From contig NZ_CP060039.1 in NCBI RefSeq assembly GCF_014211915.1, positions 2,356,001 through 2,420,000 on the forward strand: 64,000 nt of DNA. Direction: 5' to 3'. This document shows positions 53,074 to 63,125 of this stretch, in pieces; position 1 is the first letter of the stretch, and each line of letters opens with the position of its first letter. This stretch comes from Burkholderia cenocepacia. GTDB lineage: Bacteria; Pseudomonadota; Gammaproteobacteria; Burkholderiales; Burkholderiaceae. Below the pieces are notes generated by a model. The model saw nothing but the letters and a program-made list of their open reading frames with translations. It did not search any database and was not told where the DNA came from. The translations under genes were made by a program, and so were the position numbers.

Positions 53074-54375
53074 ATGCTCGCATGGATCGGCGCGGTCGCC
53101 ATCGTCGCGCTGTTCGGCCTGATCATCACGAAGCGGCTGTCGCCACTCGTCGCGCTGATCGTCGTGCCGGTCGCTGCGTCGCTCGCGGCCGGTTTCGGGC
53201 TGCAGACCGGCAAGTTCGTCGTGCACGGCGTACAGAACATCGGCCCGATCGCCGGGATGTTCGTTTTTGCGATTCTATTTTTCGGAATCCTCACCGACGC
53301 GGGGATGCTCGACCCGATCATCGCCGGCGTGCTGCGCGTGATCGGCTGCCATCCGCCGCGCATCGTGATGGGCTCGGCGCTGCTCGCGCTGCTGATCCAT
53401 CTCGACGGCTCGGGCGCCGTCACGTTTCTCGTCACGCTGCCCGCGATGATGCCGCTCTATACGCGACTCGGGATGGATCGCCGCATTCTCGCGTGCGTCG
53501 CATCGATGGCGGCCGGCGTCAACTTCCTGCCATGGGTCGGGCCGATGCTGCGCGCGTCGGCGGCGCTGCACATTCCCGGCTCGGCGATCTTCACGCCGAT
53601 GATTCCGGTGCAGATCGTCGGGCTCGCGTTCGTGTTCGGCACCGCCTGGGTGCTTGGCGTGCGCGAGGCGAAACGGCTCGGGCTCGACCGCGCCGGCGCG
53701 GCCGCGCTCGCGATCGCGCCGCGCGAGCTGACCGACGCCGAACGCGCGTTGCGCCGGCCGGGCCGCTTCGGGATCAACGTCGCGCTCACGCTCGTCGTGC
53801 TCGTCACGCTGGTGTCCGGCATCGTCGACCCGATGGTGATGTTCATGCTCGGCACGGTCGCCGCGCTCGTGATCAATTACCCGGACGTGCAGGCGCAGCG
53901 CGAACGGATCGACGCGCATGCGAAGGCCGCGCTGATGATGGCGAGCGTGCTGCTCGCGGCCGGCGCGTTCACCGGCATCATGTCCGGCACCGGGATGCTG
54001 AAGGCGATGGCCGAGGTCGTCGTCGCGCACGTGCCCGTCGAGCATGCGCGCCACATGCCGTTCGTGCTCGGGCTGCTGTCGATGCCGCTCAGCCTGCTGT
54101 TCGATCCCGATTCGTTCTACTTCGGCGTGCTGCCGGTGCTCGCGGAGAGCGGCAAGCTGCTCGGCGTGCCGCCGATCCAGATGGCGCAGGCCGCGCTGCT
54201 CGGCCAGATGACGACCGGTTTTCCGGTGAGCCCGCTCACGCCCGCGACGTTCCTGATCGTCGGGCTGACCGGCGTCGAGCTCGCCGAGCACCAGAAGTTC
54301 ACGATTCCGTTCCTGTTCGCCGCCACCGTGCTGATGGTCTTCGCCGCGGTCGCGACGGGCGTGTTTCCATTGTGA
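53074..54375 (+). CDS. CitMHS-type citrate/carboxylate transporter
   Basis: This 433-residue polytopic membrane protein has about 12 hydrophobic segments. CitMHS-style features are LLIHLDGSGAVTFLVTLPAMMPLY, a central charged loop, GAFTGIMSGTGML, and LLFDPDSFYFGVLPVL. Family members are proton-coupled symporters of metal-complexed citrate, but related permeases take other carboxylates. The ATG at 53074 follows GAGGAG. It is between the CoA-transferase and dehydrogenase genes, so it likely imports the substrate of that pathway. Confidence 0.85.
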   Translation: MLAWIGAVAIVALFGLIITKRLSPLVALIVVPVAASLAAGFGLQTGKFVVHGVQNIGPIAGMFVFAILFFGILTDAGMLDPIIAGVLRVIGCHPPRIVMGSALLALLIHLDGSGAVTFLVTLPAMMPLYTRLGMDRRILACVASMAAGVNFLPWVGPMLRASAALHIPGSAIFTPMIPVQIVGLAFVFGTAWVLGVREAKRLGLDRAGAAALAIAPRELTDAERALRRPGRFGINVALTLVVLVTLVSGIVDPMVMFMLGTVAALVINYPDVQAQRERIDAHAKAALMMASVLLAAGAFTGIMSGTGMLKAMAEVVVAHVPVEHARHMPFVLGLLSMPLSLLFDPDSFYFGVLPVLAESGKLLGVPPIQMAQAALLGQMTTGFPVSPLTPATFLIVGLTGVELAEHQKFTIPFLFAATVLMVFAAVATGVFPL

Positions 54376-54413
54376 GCGGCGCGGCCGTTCACGCTTTTTC
54401 GGGAGAGCAGTCC

Positions 54414-55580
54414 ATGCAGTTCGACCTGACCGACGACCAGCGCGCGATCGAAAGTGCGATCGAGAAAATCTGCGAGCGCTTCGGCGACGACTACTGGCTC
54501 GAACGCGATCGCGCGGGCGGATTTCCGGCCGACTTCCACGCGGCGCTCGCCGAGGCCGGCTGGCTCGGCATCGCGATGGACCCGGCCTACGGCGGCGCCG
54601 GGCTCGGGATGACCGAGGCGGCGCTGATGATGCGCACGATCAGCGCGTCGGGCGCCGGCTTGTCCGGCGCGTCGGCCGTCCACATGAACATCTTCGGGTT
54701 GAATCCGGTGCAGGTGTTCGGCAACGACGCGCAGAAGGCGCGCTTCCTGCCGCCGTTGATCGCCGGGCGCGACAAGGCGTGCTTCGCGGTGACGGAACCC
54801 GACGCCGGGCTCGACACCACGCACCTGACCACGCAGGCGCGCCGCGACGGCGATCACTACGTGCTGAGCGGGCGCAAGATCTGGATCTCGACCGCGCAGG
54901 TGGCGAACAAGATGCTGATCATCGCGCGCACGACGCCGCTCGACCAGGTCGCGAAGCCGACCGACGGGCTGAGCCTGTTCTATACCGACCTCGACCGTTC
55001 ACGCGTCGAGGTGCGCGAGATCGAGAAGATGGGCCGCAAGGCGGTCGATTCGAACATGCTGTTCATCGACAACCTGCGCGTGTCGCGCGACGACCTGATC
55101 GGCAACGAAGGCGACGGCTTCCGCTATCTGCTGCACGGGCTGAACCCGGAACGCATCCTGATCGCCGCGGAGGCGATCGGGCTCGGGCAGGCCGCGCTGC
55201 GCCGCGCGACGCAGTATGCGTGCGAGCGCGTGGTGTTCGGCCGGCCGATCGGGCAGAACCAGTCGATCCAGCATCCGCTCGCGCAGGCGTGGATGCAGCT
55301 CGAGGCGGCGTGGCTGATGGTGATGAAGGCCGCGACGCGCTACGACGCGGGTCAATCGTGCGGCGCGGAGGCGAACGCGGCGAAATACCTCGGCGCGGAA
55401 GCCGCGTTCCAGGCCTGCCAGACGGCGATCGCGACGCACGGCGGGATGGGGTACGCGAAGGAATATCATGTCGAGCGCTATCTGCGCGAGTGTATGATTC
55501 CGAGGCTCGCGCCCGTGAGTCCGCAACTGATCCTGTGCTACATCGCGGAGAAGGTGCTCGGGCTGCCGAAGTCGTACTGA
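54414..55580 (+). CDS. Acyl-CoA dehydrogenase
   Basis: This 388-residue flavoenzyme has the standard acyl-CoA dehydrogenase order. An N-terminal helical domain (FDLTDDQRAIESAIEKI) is followed by the FAD-contacting beta domain (CFAVTEPDAGLDTTHLTTQA, GRKIWISTAQVA). The C-terminal helices include RVVFGRPIGQNQSIQHPLAQ and ATHGGMGYAKEYHVER. It makes an alpha-beta double bond in an acyl-CoA with FAD. The substrate is presumably the CoA ester made by the enzyme at 51777. It starts 38 nt after the transporter with GGGAGAG upstream. Confidence 0.9.
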   Translation: MQFDLTDDQRAIESAIEKICERFGDDYWLERDRAGGFPADFHAALAEAGWLGIAMDPAYGGAGLGMTEAALMMRTISASGAGLSGASAVHMNIFGLNPVQVFGNDAQKARFLPPLIAGRDKACFAVTEPDAGLDTTHLTTQARRDGDHYVLSGRKIWISTAQVANKMLIIARTTPLDQVAKPTDGLSLFYTDLDRSRVEVREIEKMGRKAVDSNMLFIDNLRVSRDDLIGNEGDGFRYLLHGLNPERILIAAEAIGLGQAALRRATQYACERVVFGRPIGQNQSIQHPLAQAWMQLEAAWLMVMKAATRYDAGQSCGAEANAAKYLGAEAAFQACQTAIATHGGMGYAKEYHVERYLRECMIPRLAPVSPQLILCYIAEKVLGLPKSY

Positions 55581-55640
55581 CCGTAGCGACCCGGCGGCCC
55601 GCCCGGCGCGCGGTTTCCCGTTCCGAATCAAGCGCTCGTC

Positions 55641-56384
55641 ATGGACGTCAAACTCGTTGCCCGCACGCTCGACCTGTTCGAGCTGTTCGCCGCCGAACGG
55701 CGGCCGCTGCCGCTCACCGAACTCGCGCGCCTGCTCGACGTGCCGGCGTCGAGCTGCCTCGCGATGGCGCGCACGCTCGTGAGCCGCGGCTACCTGTACG
55801 AAGTGCGTAAGCGCGGCGGCTACTACCCGACGCGGCGCCTGCAGACGGTGGCCGCCGCGATCGACGCGACCGATCCGGTCGTCGACATCGTGCGTCCGCA
55901 CCTCGTCGCGCTGCGCGACGCGAGCCGCGAAACCGCCGTGCTCGGCAAGATCCAGGGTGTGTCGGTCACGTATCTCGACGTCGTCGAATCGGAGCAGGCG
56001 ATCCGCTATACGCGCCAGCCGGGCGAGCTGCGCCCGCTGCACGCGAACTCGATCGGCAAGGCGATCTTCGCGGAACTCGCGAGCGAGGCGCAGCAGGCGC
56101 TCGGCGCGCAGCTGTCGTTCGAACGCTTCACCGATGCGACGGTGGCCGACCTCGCGGCGCTCGTCGCACAGACCGCGCGGTTTCGCGAACTCGGCTGGGC
56201 CGAGAACTTCGGCGAGAGCGCGCCCGAGCTGTCGGCGCTCGCGGTGGCGCTGACGCTCGACGGCGACTGGTACGGGCTGTCGGTCGTCGGGCCGACCGAG
56301 CGGATTCGCCAGCATCGCGACAAGCACGCGGCGCTGCTCGTCGACGCGAAGGCACGGCTGCTGGCCGAGCACGCGCGCGGGTAG
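55641..56384 (+). CDS. IclR-family transcriptional regulator
   Basis: This 247-residue protein has an N-terminal winged helix (LPLTELARLLDVPASSCLAMARTLVSRGYL, about 27-57). An IclR effector-binding domain follows (PHLVALRDASRETAVLGKIQG, GELRPLHANSIGKAIFAEL). It lies in the same direction 60 nt after the dehydrogenase gene. Autoregulation of the operon at the palindrome 51665-51684 is inferred from position only. Confidence 0.9.
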   Translation: MDVKLVARTLDLFELFAAERRPLPLTELARLLDVPASSCLAMARTLVSRGYLYEVRKRGGYYPTRRLQTVAAAIDATDPVVDIVRPHLVALRDASRETAVLGKIQGVSVTYLDVVESEQAIRYTRQPGELRPLHANSIGKAIFAELASEAQQALGAQLSFERFTDATVADLAALVAQTARFRELGWAENFGESAPELSALAVALTLDGDWYGLSVVGPTERIRQHRDKHAALLVDAKARLLAEHARG

Positions 56385-56485
56385 GGCAACGGCGCGCGCC
56401 GGCGTCGGCAGCGGGCCGACCCGGCGTTCGGTCCTGCCACGCCGGAAACGGCCCGCCGCGCGTCACGCGCGAGCGCGTCGCAACG

Positions 56486-57841
56486 TCACGACTTCACCCA
56501 CACGCCGCCCGCGCTCGGGTTGTCGCCCTGCGTCCACCATTTCGCGCAATACTTCGCACCCTGGTACGTCACGCACGTGCCGCCCTGGTAGGCGGTCGTC
56601 GCCGACCATGCGGGCGTGCCGCCGCCGATCGGCTTCCACACGGCCGCCTGGCCGGGCACGTCGCCCTGCGTCCACCACTGCGCCTGATACGTCGTGCCCT
56701 GGTAGGTGACCGTCGCGCCGGCCGTATAGACCTGGCCGGCCGCCCACGGTGCGCCCGGCTGCGGCGTGCCGCTGTCCGAGCCGCCGCCGTAGTTCGGGTC
56801 CTGCGTGACGCCCGCGCCCCACTTGCCGTCGAGCTTCTTGAAGATCGCCGCGAACGCGTACGGCTGCTGCGCGACGCCCGAGCAGGTCGGCGACGCATAC
56901 GTGCCGCCGGACGGGCACGCCTGATCACGGCCGACCGACCAGTTGCCGAAGAAACCGTAGCCGTTCGCAATTGCCGCGTTCAGCACGGTCTGCGCATTCG
57001 CGAGCGTGAACGTTTCGCCTTGCACGTCGTTCACGCCGATCATCGGCGTGACGCCGACCATCTGCCACAGCTGCGCGTTGGTCTTCGGCTGGCCAGCCGA
57101 CTTGAACGCCGTGTCGAGCTGCGAGTAGAGCGCCTGCGCGGCGCTGATCGCGGCGGCGCTCATGTCGATGTTCGCCGGGCCGTAATCCATCGCCATCACG
57201 TTCACCGCATCGAACGTGGTCTTGTTCGCGATGGCCGCGTTGACGACGTTCACGCCGTCCTGCGTGAGCCCGGTCGGCATCGTCGGCAGCGTCAGCGTCA
57301 CGTGCAGCGGCTTGCCTTTCGCCGCGTAGTCGGCCTGCAGTTGCGCGACCGCCTGGAAGTTGCGCGCGACCGCCGCCGTGTCCTGCTGCGACGCGCCTTC
57401 GATGTCGAAGTCGATATGCGTGAGGCCGTACGTGTCGATCACCGTCTGGTATGCGCTCTTCAGCGCGGGAACCGTCGAGCACGCCTGCATCAGCGGCGTG
57501 CCGTTCGCCCCGCCGAACGACACGGCGACTTCGCCGCCTTTCGCGCGGTAGCTCGCGATCGACGTCGACAGTGCGGTCAGCAGGCCGCCGCTCGCGCCGT
57601 TGCCGATCGGCTGCACGCCGCCCCACGACGGCACGCAGCCGTTGCCCGCGACCACGAACGCGAGCGTGAACTGCTGGATGCCCTGGCGCACGCCGATCTG
57701 GTCGACCAACGGTGTCGGATAGAGCGTCACGTCGACATAGGGTGCATACACGCCGGCACCGTGCGACACGCTCGCCATCGCGAGCAGACAACCCGCGGCA
57801 AACGCACGCGGAACGAAACGCGGCAACACATTGTTGTTCAT
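56486..57841 (-). CDS. Secreted GH18 chitinase with two chitin-binding modules
   Basis: This 451-residue protein has a signal peptide (to about SHGAG). The GH18 barrel carries the catalytic signature D144-F-D146-I-E148 (HIDFDIEG), preceded by GGEVAVSFGG and followed by VNVMAMDYGP. After a Gly/Pro linker two CBM5/12-type modules follow (about 352-395 and 404-447), each with the aromatic WWTQGD patch. It should hydrolyse chitin outside the cell. The ATG at 57841 has TTGGAGAA upstream. It is monocistronic between unrelated genes. Confidence 0.92.
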   Translation of the reverse strand: MNNNVLPRFVPRAFAAGCLLAMASVSHGAGVYAPYVDVTLYPTPLVDQIGVRQGIQQFTLAFVVAGNGCVPSWGGVQPIGNGASGGLLTALSTSIASYRAKGGEVAVSFGGANGTPLMQACSTVPALKSAYQTVIDTYGLTHIDFDIEGASQQDTAAVARNFQAVAQLQADYAAKGKPLHVTLTLPTMPTGLTQDGVNVVNAAIANKTTFDAVNVMAMDYGPANIDMSAAAISAAQALYSQLDTAFKSAGQPKTNAQLWQMVGVTPMIGVNDVQGETFTLANAQTVLNAAIANGYGFFGNWSVGRDQACPSGGTYASPTCSGVAQQPYAFAAIFKKLDGKWGAGVTQDPNYGGGSDSGTPQPGAPWAAGQVYTAGATVTYQGTTYQAQWWTQGDVPGQAAVWKPIGGGTPAWSATTAYQGGTCVTYQGAKYCAKWWTQGDNPSAGGVWVKS

Positions 57842-58180
57842 TCTGTGTTCTCCAAGTGGAAGAGGGATACGCTGGCCTGCGTATCGCCGCCGATGGGCAG
57901 GCACCTGTCCCGTCGGCGGCGTGCCTATCTTGGAGTATTCGCGTCGAATAGGGAATTTAGGGATACTTCTTTTTGTTATTCGATTCCCGATACGTAACGA
58001 TCTTGCCGATTCGGTCGCGTTGCGAAACGCGGAGCGGGCACTTTTTCCGGCTGCTCGCGCCATGGCGCGCGGATGGACCGGTTCCGACGCGCCGGTGATA
58101 CACCGGCACGCCGATTGACGGCTCGCGCGCATCGCGCATTCACGTGAGCACCGCCGAATTCGATACGCGCGCCGCGGCGT
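57842..58180. promoter_or_regulatory. Intergenic region upstream of the chitinase
   Basis: No gene is supported here. The stretch 57930-58010 is unusually A/T-rich and contains a palindrome TATTCG-CGT-CGAATA (57936-57950), about 95 nt before the chitinase start, which could be an operator. A clear -35/-10 pair could not be picked with confidence. Confidence 0.35.
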
Positions 58181-59905
58181 TCAGCGATACCAGCGCGGCG
58201 TATAGACCCATTCGCGTGCGTTGCCGATCGCGAAACGCCGCGTCGTCGACGAGCCGACGATCACCATCGTGCGCATGTCGACCTGGTCGCCGCGCAGCGC
58301 GCCGAGGGTCGTCGTCGAAAGCGTCGCGCCCGGCCGGCCGATGTCGCGGCCGAGCACGACCACCGTATCGGCCGCGCGATGCGCGCGCACGATGTCGAGC
58401 GCACGGTCGAGCTGCCACGGCCGCGCGCGCGAAATCGGGTTGTAGAACGCCATCACGAGATCGGCTTGCGCCGCGTGTTGCAGGCGCGTCTCGATCACGT
58501 CCCACGGCTTCAGGTTGTCCGACAGCGAGATTGCGCAGAAATCGTGGCCGAGCGGCGCGCCGGCCTGCGCGGCCGTGGCGAGCGACGCCGAGATGCCGGG
58601 CTCCACGCGCAGGTCGACCGCGGCCCATTGCGGGTCGCGCGCCTCGTCGAGCGCTTCGAGCACGGCCGCGGCCATCGCGAAGACGCCGGGGTCGCCCGAC
58701 GATACGACCGCGACGCGCCGGCCCTCGGCCGCCAGTTCGAACGCATGGCGCGCGCGCTGCATTTCCTCGCGATTGTCGGTGCCGTGCACGCGCTGGTCCG
58801 CCCGAAACGGGCCGGCCATGTTCACGTAAGTCGTATAACCGAGGATGTCGGTCGCGTCCGCGAGCGCCGCGCGCGCGGCCGGCGTGAGCCATGCGGCGCT
58901 GCCCGGGCCGAGACCGAGCACCGTCAGGCGGCCGCGCGCGCGGCCGAGCGCGGCGGGGTCGACCGGCTGCGATGCGACCGCGCACGCGAGACCGTGCGAT
59001 GCCGCGCGCATCGTGTGGGTGACGCGCAGTGCACGGCCGAGCAGCGTGGCGGCGTCGGCGGGCACGGAGCGGTCGCTATCGACGAAATCGCCATCGACGA
59101 AACGCAGCGGCACGTCGAGCGTGCTCGCCGCTTCTTCCAATGCGGGTTCGCCGATCGCCGACGCCGGCGCGACGATGGCCGCGAGCGCCAGCCGTGCGAG
59201 GCCCTGTGCGTCGAGCATGGCTTCGATGCGCGCGGCAAGCGCTTCGCCTGCATGCACGGCATCCGCGGCAACACCGACCACCACGCTGCGCGGATGAATC
59301 ACGAGCTCGTCGCGCGCGCCGCGCCACGCATCGGGCGTCACGCGAATCGCGTGCGCAGCCGCGGTATCACGCGGCAGCGCGACGTCGTCGAGCCACGGCG
59401 CCGCGCCGTCGACGCGCGTCGACGCGCCCGCGAGCAGGTCGGACACGAAGCGCTTGCCCTGCGCGAGATCGGCGAGCGCATAGCCTTCCGGCGGATTGAG
59501 CACGCACGCGCCGAAGCGCAGTTCGCCGCTCGTCGTGATCGCCGGCGCGACGCCGACGCATTCGGCGATTTCGCGCGCGATCACGTTGACGCCGGTCAGC
59601 CCGCCGAGCAGCGGCACGACGGCCGAGCCGTCCTCCGCGACCGCGAGCACCGGCGGCTCGACGCCCTTGTCGGCGAGCGCGGGCGCGAGGCAGCGGATCA
59701 CGATGCCGGCCGCGCACAGCGCGACGATCGGCAGGCCGCGCGCATAGAGTTCGCGCAGGTGCGCGCCGAGTTCGTCGAACGGCACGTCGGCGTCGACGCG
59801 CGACGCGAGACCGTGCACACGGGCGCCCGGGTAACGCGCCTGAATGCGTCGCGCGGTATCGAGCGCGCCCGCGCCGAGGATCACGATCGCGGGCGGGGTC
59901 GTCAT
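58181..59905 (-). CDS. cobJ: CbiG-CobJ fusion: corrin ring-contraction enzyme
   Basis: This 574-residue fusion has an N-terminal CbiG-like half (about 1-330) with the CbiG N-terminal domain ([13 protein letters not shown]) and CbiG C-terminal domain ([20 protein letters not shown]). The C-terminal CobJ/CbiH methyltransferase half follows ([54 protein letters not shown]). CobJ methylates precorrin-3B at C17 and drives ring contraction. The usual SGH-x-GGAN motif of CbiG reads GGLTGVN here, so hydrolase activity of the N-terminal half is doubtful. The start at 59905 forms ATGA with the cobI stop; an ATG at 59914 is an alternative. Confidence 0.9.
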   Translation of the reverse strand: MTTPPAIVILGAGALDTARRIQARYPGARVHGLASRVDADVPFDELGAHLRELYARGLPIVALCAAGIVIRCLAPALADKGVEPPVLAVAEDGSAVVPLLGGLTGVNVIAREIAECVGVAPAITTSGELRFGACVLNPPEGYALADLAQGKRFVSDLLAGASTRVDGAAPWLDDVALPRDTAAAHAIRVTPDAWRGARDELVIHPRSVVVGVAADAVHAGEALAARIEAMLDAQGLARLALAAIVAPASAIGEPALEEAASTLDVPLRFVDGDFVDSDRSVPADAATLLGRALRVTHTMRAASHGLACAVASQPVDPAALGRARGRLTVLGLGPGSAAWLTPAARAALADATDILGYTTYVNMAGPFRADQRVHGTDNREEMQRARHAFELAAEGRRVAVVSSGDPGVFAMAAAVLEALDEARDPQWAAVDLRVEPGISASLATAAQAGAPLGHDFCAISLSDNLKPWDVIETRLQHAAQADLVMAFYNPISRARPWQLDRALDIVRAHRAADTVVVLGRDIGRPGATLSTTTLGALRGDQVDMRTMVIVGSSTTRRFAIGNAREWVYTPRWYR

Positions 59906-60636
59906 CCTTGCCATTTTTCCCCCGGCACGACGAGCAGCGAGAAATACGGCGACGCCATCGGATCGACCTCGTCGAGCGGCACGATGCGCTGGTTCGCCAT
60001 CGTCGCGCGCTCGACGTACAGCGCGCGCTTCGCGAGCCCGAGTTCGTCGAGCACGCGCCGCACCTTGTCGAAATTGCGGCCGAGCTTCATCACGACGGCC
60101 GCGTCGGCCCGCGCGAGCCGCTCGCGCAGTTCATGCTCGGGCAGCACGCCCGACAGCACCGACAGGCTTTGGTTGCGATAGACGAGCGGCTGGCCGAGCA
60201 CGGCCGTGCCGCCGAGCATCGCGCATACGCCGGGGATCACCTCGGTGTCGTAACGCGGTGCGAGGCGGTCGTGCAGGTACATGTACGAACCGTAGAAGAA
60301 CGGATCGCCTTCGCAGATCACCGCGACGTCGCGGCCCGCATCGAGGTGCGCCGCGACGATCTCGGCCGCGGTGTCGTAGAAATCGGCGATCACCGTCTCG
60401 TAGCAGAGCGGCGGCGGCAGCGCCTCGGTCGTCACCGGGTAGACCAGCGGCAGCTGCGTCTGCCCGTCGAGCAGGTGCGCTTCGACGATGCCGTACGCGT
60501 TGCCTTTCTTGCCCTTCGCGACGAAATACGCGACCACGGGCGCCGCCTGCAGCACGCGCAGCGCCTTGATCGTCATCAGCTCGGGATCGCCGGGGCCGAC
60601 GCCGACCCCGAACAGCCGTCCGCGCACGCTCGTCAT
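59902..60636 (-). CDS. cobI: Precorrin-2 C20-methyltransferase CobI
   Basis: This 244-residue S-adenosylmethionine methyltransferase has [15 protein letters not shown] at the N-terminus, [22 protein letters not shown], and [24 protein letters not shown], as in CobI/CbiL. It methylates C20 of precorrin-2. The start overlaps the cobH stop as ATGA and the stop overlaps the next start likewise, so the minus-strand run cobG-cobH-cobI-cbiG/cobJ is translationally coupled. Confidence 0.94.
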   Translation of the reverse strand: MTSVRGRLFGVGVGPGDPELMTIKALRVLQAAPVVAYFVAKGKKGNAYGIVEAHLLDGQTQLPLVYPVTTEALPPPLCYETVIADFYDTAAEIVAAHLDAGRDVAVICEGDPFFYGSYMYLHDRLAPRYDTEVIPGVCAMLGGTAVLGQPLVYRNQSLSVLSGVLPEHELRERLARADAAVVMKLGRNFDKVRRVLDELGLAKRALYVERATMANQRIVPLDEVDPMASPYFSLLVVPGEKWQG

Positions 60637-61259
60637 TCGACCTCCGTTGCAAGCGCATTGACCGCGGCGGCGGCCATCGCGCTGCCGCCGCGCCGGCCGA
60701 GCAGCGCGACGTACGGCACGCCGCGGCTGTCGGCGTCGAGCATCGCCTTCGATTCGGCCGCGCCGATGAAGCCGACCGGGAAACCGAGGATCAGCGCGGG
60801 CCGCGGCGCGCCCGCATCGATCATGTCGAGCAGGTGGAACAGCGCGGTCGGCGCATTGCCGATCACGACGACGCTGCCCGCGAGATGCGGGCGCCACAGT
60901 TCGAGCGCGGCGGCCGAGCGCGTGTTGCCGAGGTCGCGCGCGAGGTCGGGCACCTCCGGCTCGCCGAGCGTGCAGATCACGCGGTTGGCCGCCGGCAGCC
61001 GCGCACGCGTGATGCCTTCGGCGACCATCCTCGCGTCGCACAGGATCGGCGCGCCGGCCGCGAGCGCCGTGCGGCCGGCCGTGCCGGCGCCGGCCGAGAA
61101 GCGCAGGTCGTACACGACGTCGACCATCCCGCACGCGTGGATCACGCGCACCGCGAGTTTCTCGAGATCGGGCGGAACCTGCGACAGGTCGGCCTCGGCG
61201 CGGATCGTCGCGAACGACTGGCGGTAGATTTCCTGCCCGTCGCGAATGTAGTCAAGCAT
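60633..61259 (-). CDS. cobH: Precorrin-8X methylmutase CobH
   Basis: This 208-residue protein matches CobH/Cbi[23 protein letters not shown] at the start with [11 protein letters not shown] (catalytic His), [27 protein letters not shown] and [13 protein letters not shown]. It moves the methyl group from C11 to C12, giving hydrogenobyrinate. The start at 61259 overlaps the end of cobG by 8 nt. Confidence 0.94.
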   Translation of the reverse strand: MLDYIRDGQEIYRQSFATIRAEADLSQVPPDLEKLAVRVIHACGMVDVVYDLRFSAGAGTAGRTALAAGAPILCDARMVAEGITRARLPAANRVICTLGEPEVPDLARDLGNTRSAAALELWRPHLAGSVVVIGNAPTALFHLLDMIDAGAPRPALILGFPVGFIGAAESKAMLDADSRGVPYVALLGRRGGSAMAAAAVNALATEVE

Positions 61260-62652
61260 CGGTGGTGTCCTGGCTGTGCCGCGCGTCCATGAGTCGGACC
61301 GCGGCCTGGTCAATCGTCAGATGGCGCGCGAGCGGGGCGCCGAGGCCCGCGGCCGCGTCGCGCCGGTAAAGGTCGTAGTGCGCGGGCGCCACCGCGACGA
61401 GCGTATGCGCGGCGGGATGCGGCAGCGCGCAGTGGCGCTCGCAACCGGTCAGGTGCACGTCGAGCGGATGGCCGACGCGCGCGGCGAGCGCGAGCGCATC
61501 GTGTTTCGTATCGGCGCGCGCTTTCGCGCAGCCGGCGCTGCCGGTGCAGGCGACGAGTGTCGCGAGCGGATCGGACGCCGCGCACACGAGGCCGAGCGAC
61601 GCGAGTGCTTCGCGCATCGCCGCCGCGCGTTCGTTCGGCACGCCGTGCATGAACACGCCTTGCCACGGCGTCATCGACAGCGTGCCGTCGCCGTCGGCCT
61701 CGGCCAGCGCGGCAAGCCGCTCCAGTTGCGCCGCGTCGAGCCGCCCGAGCGCGAATTGCGCGCCGACGCTGCAGCGCGCCGCGTCGCGCGACGGAACCGC
61801 GCCGAAACGCAAGGCGGGGGCGGTACGCGTGCGCCGCCAGTCGGCAAGCGCCGGATCGGCCGCGAGCGGGAAGGGCAGGTAGTGCGCGGCGCGCGCGAGC
61901 AGCGTGCGTTCGTCGCACGTCGCCAGCAACGCGCGCATCCGCGTGACGTCGGCCGGCGCGAGATCGAGGAACGCGAGCAGCAGCGCGCGCACCAGTGCGG
62001 GGCCCTGTTCCGGCGACACGTCGACCGCAGCGGGCCGGTCGCCGCACGCAACCGGCGGACAGCCGGCCAGCCCCGCCGCGAGACGTACCGCGCCGTCGCC
62101 ACGGCGCCATGCGGCCAGCCAGATGTCGTGCGGATGATCGAGCGCCGCGACTGCTTCGCCGCCGTCGAGCTGGATCGAGAATTTCGGCGACAGTTCGCCG
62201 CGACGCGGCTCGCTCGCCAGCATGTCGAGCAGCGGCACGGCGAGTGCGTGGCTATCGACGAGCGCGCCCGGGTCGTGCCCGGCGAGCGGGCTGAGCAGCA
62301 CGTTGCGCACGTCGTCGCTCGCCGCGAGCGCGGCCGCATCGAAGGCGGCATTGTCGGCGCTTGCGCGCGGGCCGAGCCCCGCGTCGAGCAACGCGTGCGC
62401 GAGCGCATCGGCCGCGTCGTCGCGAATGCCGCGCAACTGGAGATTCGCGCGATTGGTCGCATCGATCGCGCCGGACCCGTACCGGCGCGCGGCGGCGGCG
62501 ATCGCGTGCGCCTGGCGCGCGTCGAGCCGGCCGCCCGGCAGCTTGATCCGGCACAGCCTGCCGTCGGCGGCCGCGACCACGCGCACGAGCCCCGGGCAGG
62601 CCGACGGGCGCACGACGGGCGACGCAGGAATCGAAGCGGGGGCGGAATTCAA
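61252..62652 (-). CDS. cobG: Precorrin-3B synthase CobG
   Basis: This is about 466 residues, related to sulfite/nitrite reductases: two ferredoxin-like half domains, then the Fe-S/siroheme-type Cys pattern (ACTGSAGCAKARADTK and TGCERHC). The enzyme uses O2 to hydroxylate precorrin-3A, marking the aerobic B12 route. The start is uncertain. TTG at 62652 gives an N-terminus NSAPASIPASPVVRPSACPGL just before the conserved core. GTG at 62700 would add 16 residues. It is first in the run behind the riboswitch at 62738-62880. Confidence 0.87.
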   Translation of the reverse strand: MNSAPASIPASPVVRPSACPGLVRVVAAADGRLCRIKLPGGRLDARQAHAIAAAARRYGSGAIDATNRANLQLRGIRDDAADALAHALLDAGLGPRASADNAAFDAAALAASDDVRNVLLSPLAGHDPGALVDSHALAVPLLDMLASEPRRGELSPKFSIQLDGGEAVAALDHPHDIWLAAWRRGDGAVRLAAGLAGCPPVACGDRPAAVDVSPEQGPALVRALLLAFLDLAPADVTRMRALLATCDERTLLARAAHYLPFPLAADPALADWRRTRTAPALRFGAVPSRDAARCSVGAQFALGRLDAAQLERLAALAEADGDGTLSMTPWQGVFMHGVPNERAAAMREALASLGLVCAASDPLATLVACTGSAGCAKARADTKHDALALAARVGHPLDVHLTGCERHCALPHPAAHTLVAVAPAHYDLYRRDAAAGLGAPLARHLTIDQAAVRLMDARHSQDTTDA

Positions 62653-62737
62653 CGGGATACCGGGACAGTGTGTGGCGCCGCGGCCAACGCATCGGTACAC
62701 CCCGCCCGACGCCGACTGGCACGCACGCACTTTCTGG

Positions 62738-62880
62738 CCGGCAGGTCTCCTGGCTGACAGGTCGGCGCCGGCTCCCGGCCTTCCCGGTGAAACCAGTGGC
62801 ATGAGGGGGAGCTCGGCTCGCTGTCTACAGTTGCGGGGGCAGCCACAGCGGCGCGGGGGCGCCCTGTGTTCCCTCTTCGG
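62738..62880 (-). promoter_or_regulatory. Cobalamin riboswitch upstream of cobG
   Basis: On the minus strand the leader shows AGGGAACACAGG, GGCTGCCCCCGCAACTGTA (B12 box), ATGCCACTGG, CGGGAAGGC and CTGTCAGCCAGGAGACC in the canonical order. It ends about 40-85 nt before the cobG start candidates. It is the most canonical of the three in this window. Confidence 0.94.
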
Positions 62881-63125
62881 CCCCGAAGGGCACCGGCGAA
62901 CGAACGGCCGTAGGATACCCGATTTCGGCCGCGATTCGCGACCGGTCGGCCGTTCGCGGCAGGCGAAGCGGGCAGCGGTCGGGCAACGATCGGGTGCGGG
63001 CGGGCCGGCAGGTGAAACACCGGGTGGAACACGGTACCATGCCGTTTTTCGCAATGCGGACGGCTGCACCGGCGCTTTCGCGGCCGCGCGGCGACACGAT
63101 GGAATCGAACGATGGGGAAGGGTGC

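Noticed and set aside
57957..58139. Short minus-strand ORF upstream of the chitinase
   Set aside because: It has no ribosome binding site, no recognisable features, and lies in the likely promoter region.
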